Virus record (IMG/VR): IMGVR_UViG_3300036823_000006
Span: 1 to 25,042 of that record
Direction: 5' to 3' (one strand)
Source: a virus
Length of the DNA: 25,042 nucleotides
The notes under the pieces were generated by a model. It was not told the origin of the DNA and made no database searches. It was given only the letters and a program-made list of their open reading frames with translations. This document shows positions 8,221 through 14,845 of the stretch, one piece after another. Every line of letters begins with the position of its first letter. Positions within the stretch are counted from its first letter, which is position 1. Position numbers and translations under genes: made by a program.

Positions 8221-8694
8221 TTACTCCTCGGCTAGTTGTGGGTCGAACCAGATCGATCCATCAGGAACATCACCCGGATCATCGTCTGTGACATAAGTCG
8301 ACGGCCCGTAGCCCAGTTCATCGCTTCCCGGAACACTTGGCGGGCTGATCTCCTCGGCGAGAATATTGATACGCCATTCAAGTTTTGCAAGCTGGTCTTT
8401 TATTGCATCGATGGCAAAAGATGTTCCGGGTGTATCAAAAGCGAGTTTTACACTAAGGTAAATATACTGCTTGACCAGATTCAGCATGCCAAGATTTGCA
8501 GTATAAGTCTCCCATAGTGTCGTGTTGTCAGTAATGACAAAGGTAATATCATTGCTGACGCCCAACTGCAGGAGAGACCCGAACGCCGAGTTGATGTGAA
8601 TGATGATGTCAAGATCAAAAGCGGTGTAGTCTGGATCAAAGCCAAGAACTTTCTTGACCGCATCAAGAATGCTGTCGGCGTTGGCATCAGTCAT
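8221..8694 (-). CDS. gp6-like head-tail connector protein with extra C-terminal tail
   Basis: Residues about 1-118 match a common phage head-tail adaptor family: ILDAVKKVLGFDPDYTAFD, DIIIHINSAFGSLLQLGV, a W-containing loop, LVKQYIYLSVKLAFDTPGTS and AIKDQLAKLEWRINI. In related phages this protein forms the ring that joins the portal. Residues about 120-157 are an added acidic tail ending DDPGDVPDGSIWFDPQLAEE, whose core also ends the collagen-like peptide at 6229-6429. The ATG at 8694 follows GCAGGAGAG. The gene is displaced: connectors usually lie after the capsid gene, whereas here it is upstream of terL. Confidence 0.7.
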   Translation of the reverse strand: MTDANADSILDAVKKVLGFDPDYTAFDLDIIIHINSAFGSLLQLGVSNDITFVITDNTTLWETYTANLGMLNLVKQYIYLSVKLAFDTPGTSFAIDAIKDQLAKLEWRINILAEEISPPSVPGSDELGYGPSTYVTDDDPGDVPDGSIWFDPQLAEE

Positions 8695-8711
8695 CGGGTC
8701 TCTCCTGCAGG

Positions 8712-9530
8712 TTAGATGTGACAGGCGCTACGAGCCTTCGTGTATGCCGATTCCGTATCCGGTCCCCACACGCCGTCGAGAGCGCCCGGGCTGAACATCA
8801 TCATCGTCAAGGCCCTTTGCACATTTGTGACGGTGTATTTCAGCGCGGCGACTGACTTCGGGCCCCAGATTCCATCGGCCGTCGTGCCGACACACTTCTG
8901 TGCGAAAACAACACCCGAAGGAAAATAGTTCGTACCGGCGCCATACACAGCCATGCAATGCTGATCTGTGTTGGCACCCCACTCGTTGTCGGCCGTGGTA
9001 CGAACGGCTCGCTGAAGCGGCTGGCAGTTTGGCTTGATGACGGGAGTACCAGTTGGCAGCCAGAGACTGCCACTGAAAACGTAACTGCGATCCCAGTGTC
9101 CGCCAGTTTGCTTTGTGCCATCTCGCTGACAGGCAATGACGCCTTCACCGGTGTACATCTCGCCGTCCAGCGTGGCGATCCAGAGGAAGTAATCCTGGTT
9201 CAGGATCTGCCTGCCCGTGAGTTGCCGAACTTCTGGAATCGTCGACACGTTGCAGTAAATTACTGCATCTTTCTTGCCCGTATGACTATTGTGGTCACCG
9301 ACCCACTGTTCCAGGCTTCCGCCCTTATCGCCATTCTCCCAGTCGCGGGCACTCGCCGCGGGAGATGAACCCCTCGTGTCGATCCAGCAGTGGCCGTAAC
9401 GAGAATTCGGAAAACGCGCCTCCATCGCAGCTGGCGTGATGGCGAACGTGCCGTTCATGTACGACGCTGCAACGTTGACAGTCTGAGGAATATCGTCCAG
9501 GACTGTCGAGTCGCCCATGATGCGATCCAT
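8712..9530 (-). CDS. Endolysin: GH25-like/DUF1906-type domain plus peptidoglycan-binding repeats
   Basis: The 272-residue protein looks like a cell-wall lytic enzyme. Residues about 17-155 resemble the Rv2525c/DUF1906-like TIM-barrel related to GH25 lysozymes: CWIDTRG (D51) at the end of an early strand, KKDAVIYCNVSTIPEVRQLT, NQDYFLWIATLDG and VIACQRDGTK. Residues about 168-225 and 233-270 are two peptidoglycan-binding-1-like units, each with the hallmark DG(I/V)WGP, for example TTADGIWGPKSVAAL and GALDGVWGPDTESAY. The ATG at 9530 follows GAGAGG; a second ATG lies 4 codons on. There is no signal peptide, so release would need a holin, and none is seen next to it. A virion-associated lysin used at entry is also possible given its place between terminase genes. 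Confidence 0.8.
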   Translation of the reverse strand: MDRIMGDSTVLDDIPQTVNVAASYMNGTFAITPAAMEARFPNSRYGHCWIDTRGSSPAASARDWENGDKGGSLEQWVGDHNSHTGKKDAVIYCNVSTIPEVRQLTGRQILNQDYFLWIATLDGEMYTGEGVIACQRDGTKQTGGHWDRSYVFSGSLWLPTGTPVIKPNCQPLQRAVRTTADNEWGANTDQHCMAVYGAGTNYFPSGVVFAQKCVGTTADGIWGPKSVAALKYTVTNVQRALTMMMFSPGALDGVWGPDTESAYTKARSACHI

Positions 9531-9543
9531 GCTTGCACCTCTC

Positions 9544-9978
9544 TTACCACAGTTTTGTGTCGCCAGCTCTTCTGCGAACTAGCGGTTTGTCCAGTTGATC
9601 TGCTGTCCCGAAATGAATCGCATTGTGCGTTCGGAACGAAACAGAGATCAGGTAGTCAGGATTCAAGATTGCAGAATCATGACTCTTTACATCTCGCGAA
9701 TCGATAGGATTCATGTGATGCACATAGATTGCCCGGTGCACTTCATGACCTTCGACACCAAGATCCCGGCCATAGTCCCTTGCTATGACTTCCTGACGAA
9801 CACGTTTCCATTCAGTAGATGTGTAAAAAGCCTGATTAAGCCAGCGCTCGAATCCGAATGTCGCCACACCGACTGCCGAATGAACTCGCAAGTATGCATA
9901 GCGATCTTCGAACAATTCAATCTGGCTAAGTTCTGTGTAAGTCCTCATCTTCGAACACTTCTTCTGGATGTCCGGCAT
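9544..9978 (-). CDS. HNH endonuclease
   Basis: The 144-residue protein carries a recognisable HNH module: FYTSTEWKRVRQEVIARDYGRD, then YVHHMNPI (H87, H88), ILNPDYLISVSF (N106) and THNAIHFG (H118, H122). The usual zinc-binding CxxC pair is absent; the spacing is instead filled by DLGVEGHEVH. Phage HNH enzymes beside terminase genes assist cutting at cos during packaging, and the gene lies directly after the probable small terminase. The ATG at 9978 overlaps that gene by 53 bases; an internal ATG at 9945 reduces the overlap to 20 and could be the real start. A homing endonuclease is the main alternative. Confidence 0.85.
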   Translation of the reverse strand: MPDIQKKCSKMRTYTELSQIELFEDRYAYLRVHSAVGVATFGFERWLNQAFYTSTEWKRVRQEVIARDYGRDLGVEGHEVHRAIYVHHMNPIDSRDVKSHDSAILNPDYLISVSFRTHNAIHFGTADQLDKPLVRRRAGDTKLW

Positions 9979-10273
9979 ACGTGCGCATAGCCTTGATTGC
10001 TTTCTCGTACAACTCTTCTACTCGCTCTGCCGAGGCAAGACCTTTAACCTTAGCTGCAAGAAGTTCGTTCTCATTAGTGATCTTCTTTTGCTCTAGGCGC
10101 TCACGACTCGATGCGAGCTTAAGGTAATGCACAATCACTTGTGATGAGGCTTTTCCGGTCAGCATCTGCTGTTCGGCTACATCCACAGCTAGCGCAATGA
10201 GCTGATTCTCTCTTGCTTCGGGAGTTGTGGCTGGTGGACGCGGAGGCCTTGAATCTTTTGAGCGAGAAGCCAC
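9926..10273 (-). CDS. terS: Probable terminase small subunit
   Basis: I chose the GTG at 10273, six bases after GGGGGTG, giving 115 residues; the frame stays open to a TTG at 10333, but that falls inside an inverted repeat. The N-terminus is basic and proline-rich (SRPPRPPATTPEAREN). The helical core reads KASSQVIVHYLKLASSRERL, then EQKKITNENELLAAK and AERVEELYEKAIKAMRTYAG. This layout is common in small phage proteins next to terminase or HNH genes, where it is annotated as a DNA-recognising small terminase. The gene is first in the structural block and is followed by an HNH endonuclease. The function is inferred from family resemblance and position; a general DNA-binding protein is possible. 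Confidence 0.6.
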   Translation of the reverse strand: MASRSKDSRPPRPPATTPEARENQLIALAVDVAEQQMLTGKASSQVIVHYLKLASSRERLEQKKITNENELLAAKVKGLASAERVEELYEKAIKAMRTYAGHPEEVFEDEDLHRT

Positions 10274-10311
10274 GAGTTCACCCCCACATTCAGAGACTAT
10301 TGGCCTGTGTA

Positions 10312-10437
10312 AAAGCACTTCATGAGGAGACAACGGAACTTCTTGCTAACTTTCAGAGAGGCCGAAAAGCCAGATCTGCGGTCGCGGGAATGGCCGGCAG
10401 ATGACAGAGATTACGTTGTCTCCACATGAAGTGCTTT
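10312..10437. promoter_or_regulatory. Divergent control region with mirrored 24-bp elements
   Basis: The arms 10312-10335 and 10414-10437 are reverse complements over 24 bases with a single mismatch (10325 against 10424). They are separated by 78 bases. Read outward, both begin CGTTGTCTCC and end CATGAAGTGCTTT, so the minus-strand structural block and the plus-strand small gene are each preceded by the same element. No good sigma-70 -35/-10 pair with normal spacing was found at either arm. The likeliest roles are twin promoters for a phage-specific polymerase or paired operators; a long-armed cruciform is less likely. Confidence 0.6.
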
Positions 10438-10492
10438 GAGATTCGCAATAATTACAAGGCCTCTAATGAAACCAAACTAAGGAGTATTGGAT

Positions 10493-10672
10493 ATGTCAAG
10501 TAACTGTCTGACTCCCGGTGCGTACTACCACGCCCGCATCAAGAGCCATTACGTCGACGTGCAAGTCGACTTCGGAAAGACTATTGACCTCACAGAAGGT
10601 GAAGCAGAAGTTCTCGAAGCCGAACTGCACGACGCGTTGGCGAAAGTGCTGGCGAAGTACTACCAGGAGTAA
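10493..10672 (+). CDS. Small conserved-looking protein, only plus-strand gene
   Basis: The ATG at 10493 lies eight bases after AAGGAG, giving 59 residues; a TTG two codons earlier is less likely. The protein reads as a short beta hairpin (YYHARIKSHYVDVQVDFG) followed by an amphipathic acidic helix (LTEGEAEVLEAELHDALAKV) and ends KYYQE. No motif identifies a function. It stands alone between the replication and structural blocks, divergent from the terminase gene, with an upstream copy of the mirrored element and its own terminator. That isolation suggests a separately expressed factor, for example a regulator or host-directed inhibitor, but this is inference only. Confidence 0.75.
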   Translation: MSSNCLTPGAYYHARIKSHYVDVQVDFGKTIDLTEGEAEVLEAELHDALAKVLAKYYQE

Positions 10673-10703
10673 GTCTACTGATCATCCGAACCCGAGTTGT
10701 CGG

Positions 10704-10735
10704 AATTAGAGCTCGCAAGGGCTCTAATTTTTTGC
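10704..10735 (+). terminator. Rho-independent terminator after the plus-strand gene
   Basis: A nine-base stem AATTAGAGC (10704-10712) pairs with GCTCTAATT (10721-10729); two more inner pairs (T-G, C-G) leave a GCAA tetraloop of the stable GNRA type. The T run continues to 10733. It lies 31 bases after the stop codon and would stop plus-strand transcription before it collides with the oncoming minus-strand operon. Confidence 0.9.
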
Positions 10736-10834
10736 TGGCTGGCATTGCCCGGCGATTAACCTCGCGCGAACCAGCGGATGATCTTGGACTTTCGGCCAAA
10801 AATTCCGCCGGGGCAAATTCAGGCAGCGGGCGAT

Positions 10835-10875
10835 GCAGGTGGGGGGTATGATTTTCGAACACCCCCCGCCCCTGC
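10835..10875. other. Strong G6/C6 hairpin in intergenic region
   Basis: GCAGG (10835-10839) pairs with CCTGC (10871-10875), and GGGGGGT (10841-10847) with ACCCCCC (10861-10867), around a 13-base loop; a T opposes GCC between the stems. No T run follows on either strand, so it is not a standard terminator. The 233-bp gap 10673-10905 otherwise holds only the plus-strand terminator. Its place near the terminase genes makes a packaging/cos-related element or RNA processing structure conceivable. Confidence 0.5.
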
Positions 10876-10905
10876 CTTCATCATTCTTTTGAAATTTATT
10901 TTAAG

Positions 10906-11163
10906 CTATGCTGCTGGACGAATCGCCTTCTTGTACAATCCATTTACATTCAGAGTGCAAATCTCAGTGATCGCATCTTCGATCGAAAGATCAAGATCAG
11001 CATCTGACAAATCGACTGAAGCATTTGCAATTCGTGCAAGCAGACCAGCAGTGTCGTAGCCCATGCTGCGATCGTATGCATCCCATTCATCGTAGTTAGT
11101 GAATGGATTCCATGGATTGTCGACAGTAGTCAGCATGTGTTCGACGTTGTCGTCAGCCATCAT
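10906..11163 (-). CDS. Conserved phage protein coupled to RNA polymerase-like gene
   Basis: The 85-residue acidic protein contains DNPWNPFTNYDEWDAYDRSM, then GYDTAGLLARIANAS, and an acidic helical part ending NVNGLYKKAIRP. I recognise the DNP(W/Y)xPFTxxDEWxxxD pattern from small uncharacterised phage proteins, so it is a genuine conserved family, but its function is not known to me. The ATG at 11163 overlaps the stop of the polymerase-like gene by four bases (ATGA), which implies translational coupling and perhaps a physical or functional partnership. It is the last gene of the minus-strand replication block. Confidence 0.75.
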   Translation of the reverse strand: MMADDNVEHMLTTVDNPWNPFTNYDEWDAYDRSMGYDTAGLLARIANASVDLSDADLDLSIEDAITEICTLNVNGLYKKAIRPAA

Positions 11164-13817
11164 CCTCCTCCACGATGAAGAGCCGAGTTGAGTGTACTAA
11201 CAGGAATGCCAAGTGAATCGGCAATCTCGGCTTGTGTGTAACCTGATGCTAGTCTTGCCTTAGCAAGAGCCAACTTAGCAGGTGTCACAACAGTTGCAGT
11301 ACGTGGTGTGGCCAGTGTACGGACACGGTCAGCATCAGCATTCTCAAGTATCTGACTCAGTTTGCTGCTACTGATAGCCCCTGATTGTATGGCCTTCCAT
11401 TCGTCATCGGTGATCTGTATTTGATTTTTCTTGGCACCAACACGCTCACGAGCTGCTGTCAATGCTTGACTCTTGAGCTTCTTGAGATCTGCTGAGTCCA
11501 TACCAGGATTGTCGTGACGCCTGGCACTGACGACTACATTAGCTACTAGTTGCGCCTGTCGTTCAAGTGGTTTGTTCTTGAGTGCCAGGTTAAGTTTTGC
11601 ATTAAGTGATGAAACTTCTGAATGATACGTTTGCTTTGCAGTTGGCGAATACCTTAGTGTTCCCGCAGACAGTGCTGACTTGCGTGCACTATTGGCTAGA
11701 GCTTTAAGAGCATTCGAATGTTCTGCATAGATGTTCTCTATCGGCATCCCACTTGAGAGTGATCGCGCATCTGCTGCTTCTGCTAGTTTAGTAGACGAAG
11801 TAGTGCGAACAATAGTACGACCTCGTTTGTCTTTGAACTGTTCGCCGGTGTCTTCGTATACTTTCTCGCCAGTGTCTGAGTTTACACCACCACCTTTTGA
11901 TGCAGGCCGTGGTCTGCGACTTGGAACTCTGATCTCTGAACTGGCTCGTGATACGATAGTCGACGCACCACCAAGACGGCCAGTAGAACCACGACCCTGA
12001 TACTTCTCTTTCAGTGAGGCAATTCCATTGTCGCGATAAGATTGCTTGTAGTTGAGATTGTGTTTTTCAGCATCAATCACAACCATTGAGTGACGGACTG
12101 CTCGAGCAAGTTCGTCAGGCTGAGCACCTTTAATCGACATGTCAGTAATCAGATTTGACACGTCACCCATCTGTTGCTGCTTAGCACGAGATGAGATCGT
12201 TGCCATTCCTGGATAGGCTGGATAAGCTTCTTTAGGTTCGAAGTTCTTAAGTCCAGCTAGTGGTGCAGATGTCTTGACTTCTCGTTTATTATTCGGGATG
12301 ACGAGAACTGTGTCACCATCGAAGTCTGCACCAGACAAACGTTCAGCAACTTTCGGATGTATGCCGATAGCATCGATGGCATTACCCAATGTTGCACGAG
12401 CTTCTGCATGTTTGTTGTTTACTGTTACTTCTGGTATCTCGAATGGACCACCATGCGGGAAACGCACAAGCGCAACCTTTTCACCGTTTCGGTAATTAGG
12501 TGCGTAAATTTCTCCTTCTTTCAGCGTCTCGATTGGTAGAATGACATGCGTTCCTTGTCGCGGCAGTGCCGCAGCTTTCAGGTGAACAGACGCTGAATCT
12601 GCACTGTCAGCAAACTTGTCGAGTAGCGCTTTCTTAACGACGGGATTCGTCAGTTGCAGAATGTCGTTGTATTCGTCTTTCCTTGAAGCCAGAGCTAGAC
12701 TTAGCTGACGTTGAGCCAACGCCACACTCTGTTTCGACAAGACCTGGCTAGACAGACTGCGAGACCAGTCTTTCCAGTCTCCTTCTTCGTTCACGATGTT
12801 CATTGGTGACAGCTTGCTCTTGCCGTCTGCATCTATATAGTGACGCTGACGAATAGTGGAACCGAATGGATTCTGTTCATCCTTCTGTTCTTTCAGAGCA
12901 TCAAGCTTGTTACCGGTGTCGTGCTTGTTCGTGTTAAACATCAGATCTGTTCCAGCAGGCAGATCATTTCTGTACATCGCCATGCCTTTTAGGTAATGCG
13001 TTCCATCTACGGCGATGCGTACTTGTGCATACCTGGATGAACCGAGTGAGATGTCTTCGACTCCAGGACGCACGTAGATGACACCGTCTGCCTTGGTGCC
13101 GCCTTCTTCGGCATAACGAACACCGACACGGCTAGAAGCGACATTACGAGGAGGCTCAATACCAAGATAGGTACGGCCACCATCTTCACTATAAGCCGCG
13201 ACAGTTCTGATTTTTTCTGGATTCTTGACGATGTCGATGTATTTTGTTCCAGGAGGAGCAAGTACTTTGATCGTTGTCTTCTTGCCAGTACCGAGTTGAT
13301 CGACCTGAACATTGTGCACCTCATACTGATCTTCACGAAGAACAGCAACAGCAGTAGCTAGTTTGGTATTACTGATACCGAGATGATTCTCAGTACCTGC
13401 GCCGACATCGAGATAACCATCTTTGCCAACTTTGTCTCGCAGCAAGTTAGCTGTAGCGAGAAGGACATCTTTCTTTTCTGCTTGTGATGTGTTCAGCAGT
13501 GTGCGAACAGTAGACTCATTGAGCCCCATCCGCTGTCCGATAGCGACATTTGACATGCCTTTCGACTTCAGACGCTGAGCTTGAGCTGTGTCAGCGGCTA
13601 GTTTCTCGTTTTTTGCTATGGCACGAGCTGCCCGCAGAGCTGTCGTAGATGTGCCGAAATCATCAGCTATCTGCGTTTCAGACAAACCCTTGCTTTTCAG
13701 CTGATCGACATAGTCCAGGAAACTGCGACTCTGCTCTACACTCTGGCCAGATCCCCACGGATAGCGACCTGAACGGCGAAGAATGCCATAGTGATACAGT
13801 TCGTTAATCTCGGTCAC
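11160..13817 (-). CDS. YonO-like double-psi beta-barrel RNA polymerase-like protein with HTH domains
   Basis: The 885-residue protein carries SGADFDGDTVLVIP (residues 495-508); D498, D500 and D502 form the DxDxD metal site of multisubunit and YonO/QDE-1-type RNA polymerases. The stretch before it (EKVALVRFPHGGPFEIP, then AIDAIGIHPKVAERL) matches the layout around the NADFDGD motif of beta'. The preceding GTHVILPIETLKEGEIYAP may be part of the barrel. After it, MGDVSNLITDMSIKGAQPDE and RHSMVVIDAEKHNLNYKQS are conserved in this phage family and could be bridge or trigger elements. HTH-like segments lie at about 40-67, 83-109 and 856-882. The N-terminus has YHYGILRRSGRYPWGSG. The GTG at 13817 abuts the previous stop after GGAGG. 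It probably transcribes phage genes; activity is unproven. Confidence 0.75.
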   Translation of the reverse strand: MTEINELYHYGILRRSGRYPWGSGQSVEQSRSFLDYVDQLKSKGLSETQIADDFGTSTTALRAARAIAKNEKLAADTAQAQRLKSKGMSNVAIGQRMGLNESTVRTLLNTSQAEKKDVLLATANLLRDKVGKDGYLDVGAGTENHLGISNTKLATAVAVLREDQYEVHNVQVDQLGTGKKTTIKVLAPPGTKYIDIVKNPEKIRTVAAYSEDGGRTYLGIEPPRNVASSRVGVRYAEEGGTKADGVIYVRPGVEDISLGSSRYAQVRIAVDGTHYLKGMAMYRNDLPAGTDLMFNTNKHDTGNKLDALKEQKDEQNPFGSTIRQRHYIDADGKSKLSPMNIVNEEGDWKDWSRSLSSQVLSKQSVALAQRQLSLALASRKDEYNDILQLTNPVVKKALLDKFADSADSASVHLKAAALPRQGTHVILPIETLKEGEIYAPNYRNGEKVALVRFPHGGPFEIPEVTVNNKHAEARATLGNAIDAIGIHPKVAERLSGADFDGDTVLVIPNNKREVKTSAPLAGLKNFEPKEAYPAYPGMATISSRAKQQQMGDVSNLITDMSIKGAQPDELARAVRHSMVVIDAEKHNLNYKQSYRDNGIASLKEKYQGRGSTGRLGGASTIVSRASSEIRVPSRRPRPASKGGGVNSDTGEKVYEDTGEQFKDKRGRTIVRTTSSTKLAEAADARSLSSGMPIENIYAEHSNALKALANSARKSALSAGTLRYSPTAKQTYHSEVSSLNAKLNLALKNKPLERQAQLVANVVVSARRHDNPGMDSADLKKLKSQALTAARERVGAKKNQIQITDDEWKAIQSGAISSSKLSQILENADADRVRTLATPRTATVVTPAKLALAKARLASGYTQAEIADSLGIPVSTLNSALHRGGG

Positions 13818-14372
13818 TCATCCTCCCTGCCTGAGATTCTCGATCTGCTGGTCGAACACGATGATCTTGCTCATGATGTGAGCGATAACATCCGTTTCTG
13901 GAAAGACCACATCCACTTCATCATTCTGGTAGATGCGAAGCTCGATCTCTATCTCTCCAGGCTTGGCACCATACTCGAGACAGTACAAGGCCGCGTAGAT
14001 TTCTAGCTGGTGAATCGAGCCATCTATGACACCTGTTTTAAGATCGTGAATGCGCAACAGATCTCTTGAGAAAGAGATAGCATCGGTTGTGCCGTAGCAG
14101 TTGGGTGAGTAGAACAGCACTTGCTCTGTTGCCATCCTGTAACCAATTGCATCGTTCACATACATGTTCAGGGTTTTACTGGATCGCGGAAGTTTGATTC
14201 CCAGGCGAACGGCGTTGTGAGCAAAGGCGTGCAATTCACTGCCGCGCTTGGCTGCCTGGGTGTTGTGGTAGACTTCCGCCAGTTTGCCGGCGTCGTAGTT
14301 TATCCAGTGATACTTGCTGGCGCTCAGAAACGCGTGCTGGCCTGCGAGATCCGAATGCGAGTTGAAGATCAT
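13818..14372 (-). CDS. Cas4/RecB-like PD-(D/E)XK nuclease
   Basis: I place the start at the ATG at 14372 (184 residues, beginning MIFNSHSDLAGQHAFLSASK), because related proteins begin with this segment; the frame is open to an ATG at 14426. Motifs fit the Cas4/RecB nuclease family: AAKRGSELHAFAHNAV (conserved H), YGTTDAISF (catalytic D), LLRIHDLKTG (D-x-K core) and HQLEIYAALYCLEYG (the QxxxY motif). No iron-sulphur cysteine cluster is evident. It probably processes DNA ends in recombination or replication with the adjacent VRR-NUC enzyme and SF2 helicase. Its stop directly precedes the start of the RNA polymerase-like gene, and its 5' end overlaps the VRR-NUC frame by 137 bases. Confidence 0.8.
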   Translation of the reverse strand: MIFNSHSDLAGQHAFLSASKYHWINYDAGKLAEVYHNTQAAKRGSELHAFAHNAVRLGIKLPRSSKTLNMYVNDAIGYRMATEQVLFYSPNCYGTTDAISFSRDLLRIHDLKTGVIDGSIHQLEIYAALYCLEYGAKPGEIEIELRIYQNDEVDVVFPETDVIAHIMSKIIVFDQQIENLRQGG

Positions 14373-14631
14373 GCAAGACTCGTTTCTGATTTTGCGGAGT
14401 GATGAACGCAGCGAACGACATGCCATCCATCAGGTCGATGTAGTATTCCTGATTTGGCTGCCGGCTAGATGTCGGGCCAGCTTTGCATTCGAGCGCTGCC
14501 CATGTGGTATTCCATAGCACCAGCAGATCTGGAACCCCCTGCAGGTAATTGGCATCGTTCTTCAGGACCATGCATCCTGGGAACATGTTCCTGAGACTCT
14601 TGATAAGTGACGCCTGGAATCTGTTTTCCAT
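14236..14631 (-). CDS. VRR-NUC domain nuclease
   Basis: The frame gives 131 residues, of which about 1-92 are the nuclease. The N-terminal helix ENRFQASLIKSLRNMFPG is followed by VLKNDANYLQGVPDLLVLW (D35) and WAALECKAG (E48, K50), the PD-(D/E)XK active site of VRR-NUC enzymes, then QNQKRVLHDLQLAFG. VRR-NUC proteins act on branched DNA, and phages often carry one beside an SF2 helicase, as here. The last 40 or so residues are basic, low in family resemblance, and overlap the next gene in another frame, so the natural stop may have been lost. The ATG at 14631 follows a weak purine stretch, AAGGGG, and lies behind a candidate promoter. Confidence 0.82.
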   Translation of the reverse strand: MENRFQASLIKSLRNMFPGCMVLKNDANYLQGVPDLLVLWNTTWAALECKAGPTSSRQPNQEYYIDLMDGMSFAAFITPQNQKRVLHDLQLAFGSRRPARVSERQQVSLDKLRRRQTGGSLPQHPGSQARQ

Positions 14632-14655
14632 GATTCCCCTTAAATCTGCGAAAGA

Positions 14656-14788
14656 AATAGAGAACCTGCCTGGTGATAAGCAAGCGTTCTCTATTACCTT
14701 CTATTATAGGCCCTGTTTTTCTTGCGATGGTATTTATCCAGGTATTTCCGTTTCCTGCCTATGTCTGTTTCGATTTATCTGGGTAAAT
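14656..14788 (-). promoter_or_regulatory. Candidate promoter and operator cluster upstream of the VRR-NUC gene
   Basis: On the minus strand a perfect TATAAT lies at 14708-14703, so transcription would start near 14696. No matching -35 is visible at 17 bases. Upstream are two related imperfect palindromes of the form ATTTATCYRGGTA at 14732-14747 and 14773-14788, spaced 41 bases, close to four helical turns. Centred near -43 and -84, they could be activator sites compensating for the weak -35. A perfect 10-bp inverted repeat (AATAGAGAAC at 14656-14665, GTTCTCTATT at 14686-14695) would form a hairpin at the 5' end of the transcript or serve as an operator. All roles are inferred from sequence pattern. 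Confidence 0.5.
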
Positions 14789-14845
14789 GGGGCATTGATG
14801 GACACGAGGTTCGATAATTCCCTACTAACTTGGTAGAGTGTGCGC

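Noticed and set aside
10274-10333. N-terminal extension of the small terminase to a TTG at 10333
   Set aside because: The extra 20 residues fall partly in the 24-bp regulatory arm and lack the basic/helical character of the rest; the GTG at 10273 has a better ribosome binding site.
10416-10444. Sigma-70-like promoter TTGTCT with 17-base spacing on the right arm of the inverted repeat
   Set aside because: The matching -10 would be AGATTC, a poor fit, and the mirrored arm has an equally poor -10, so ordinary housekeeping promoters are not supported.
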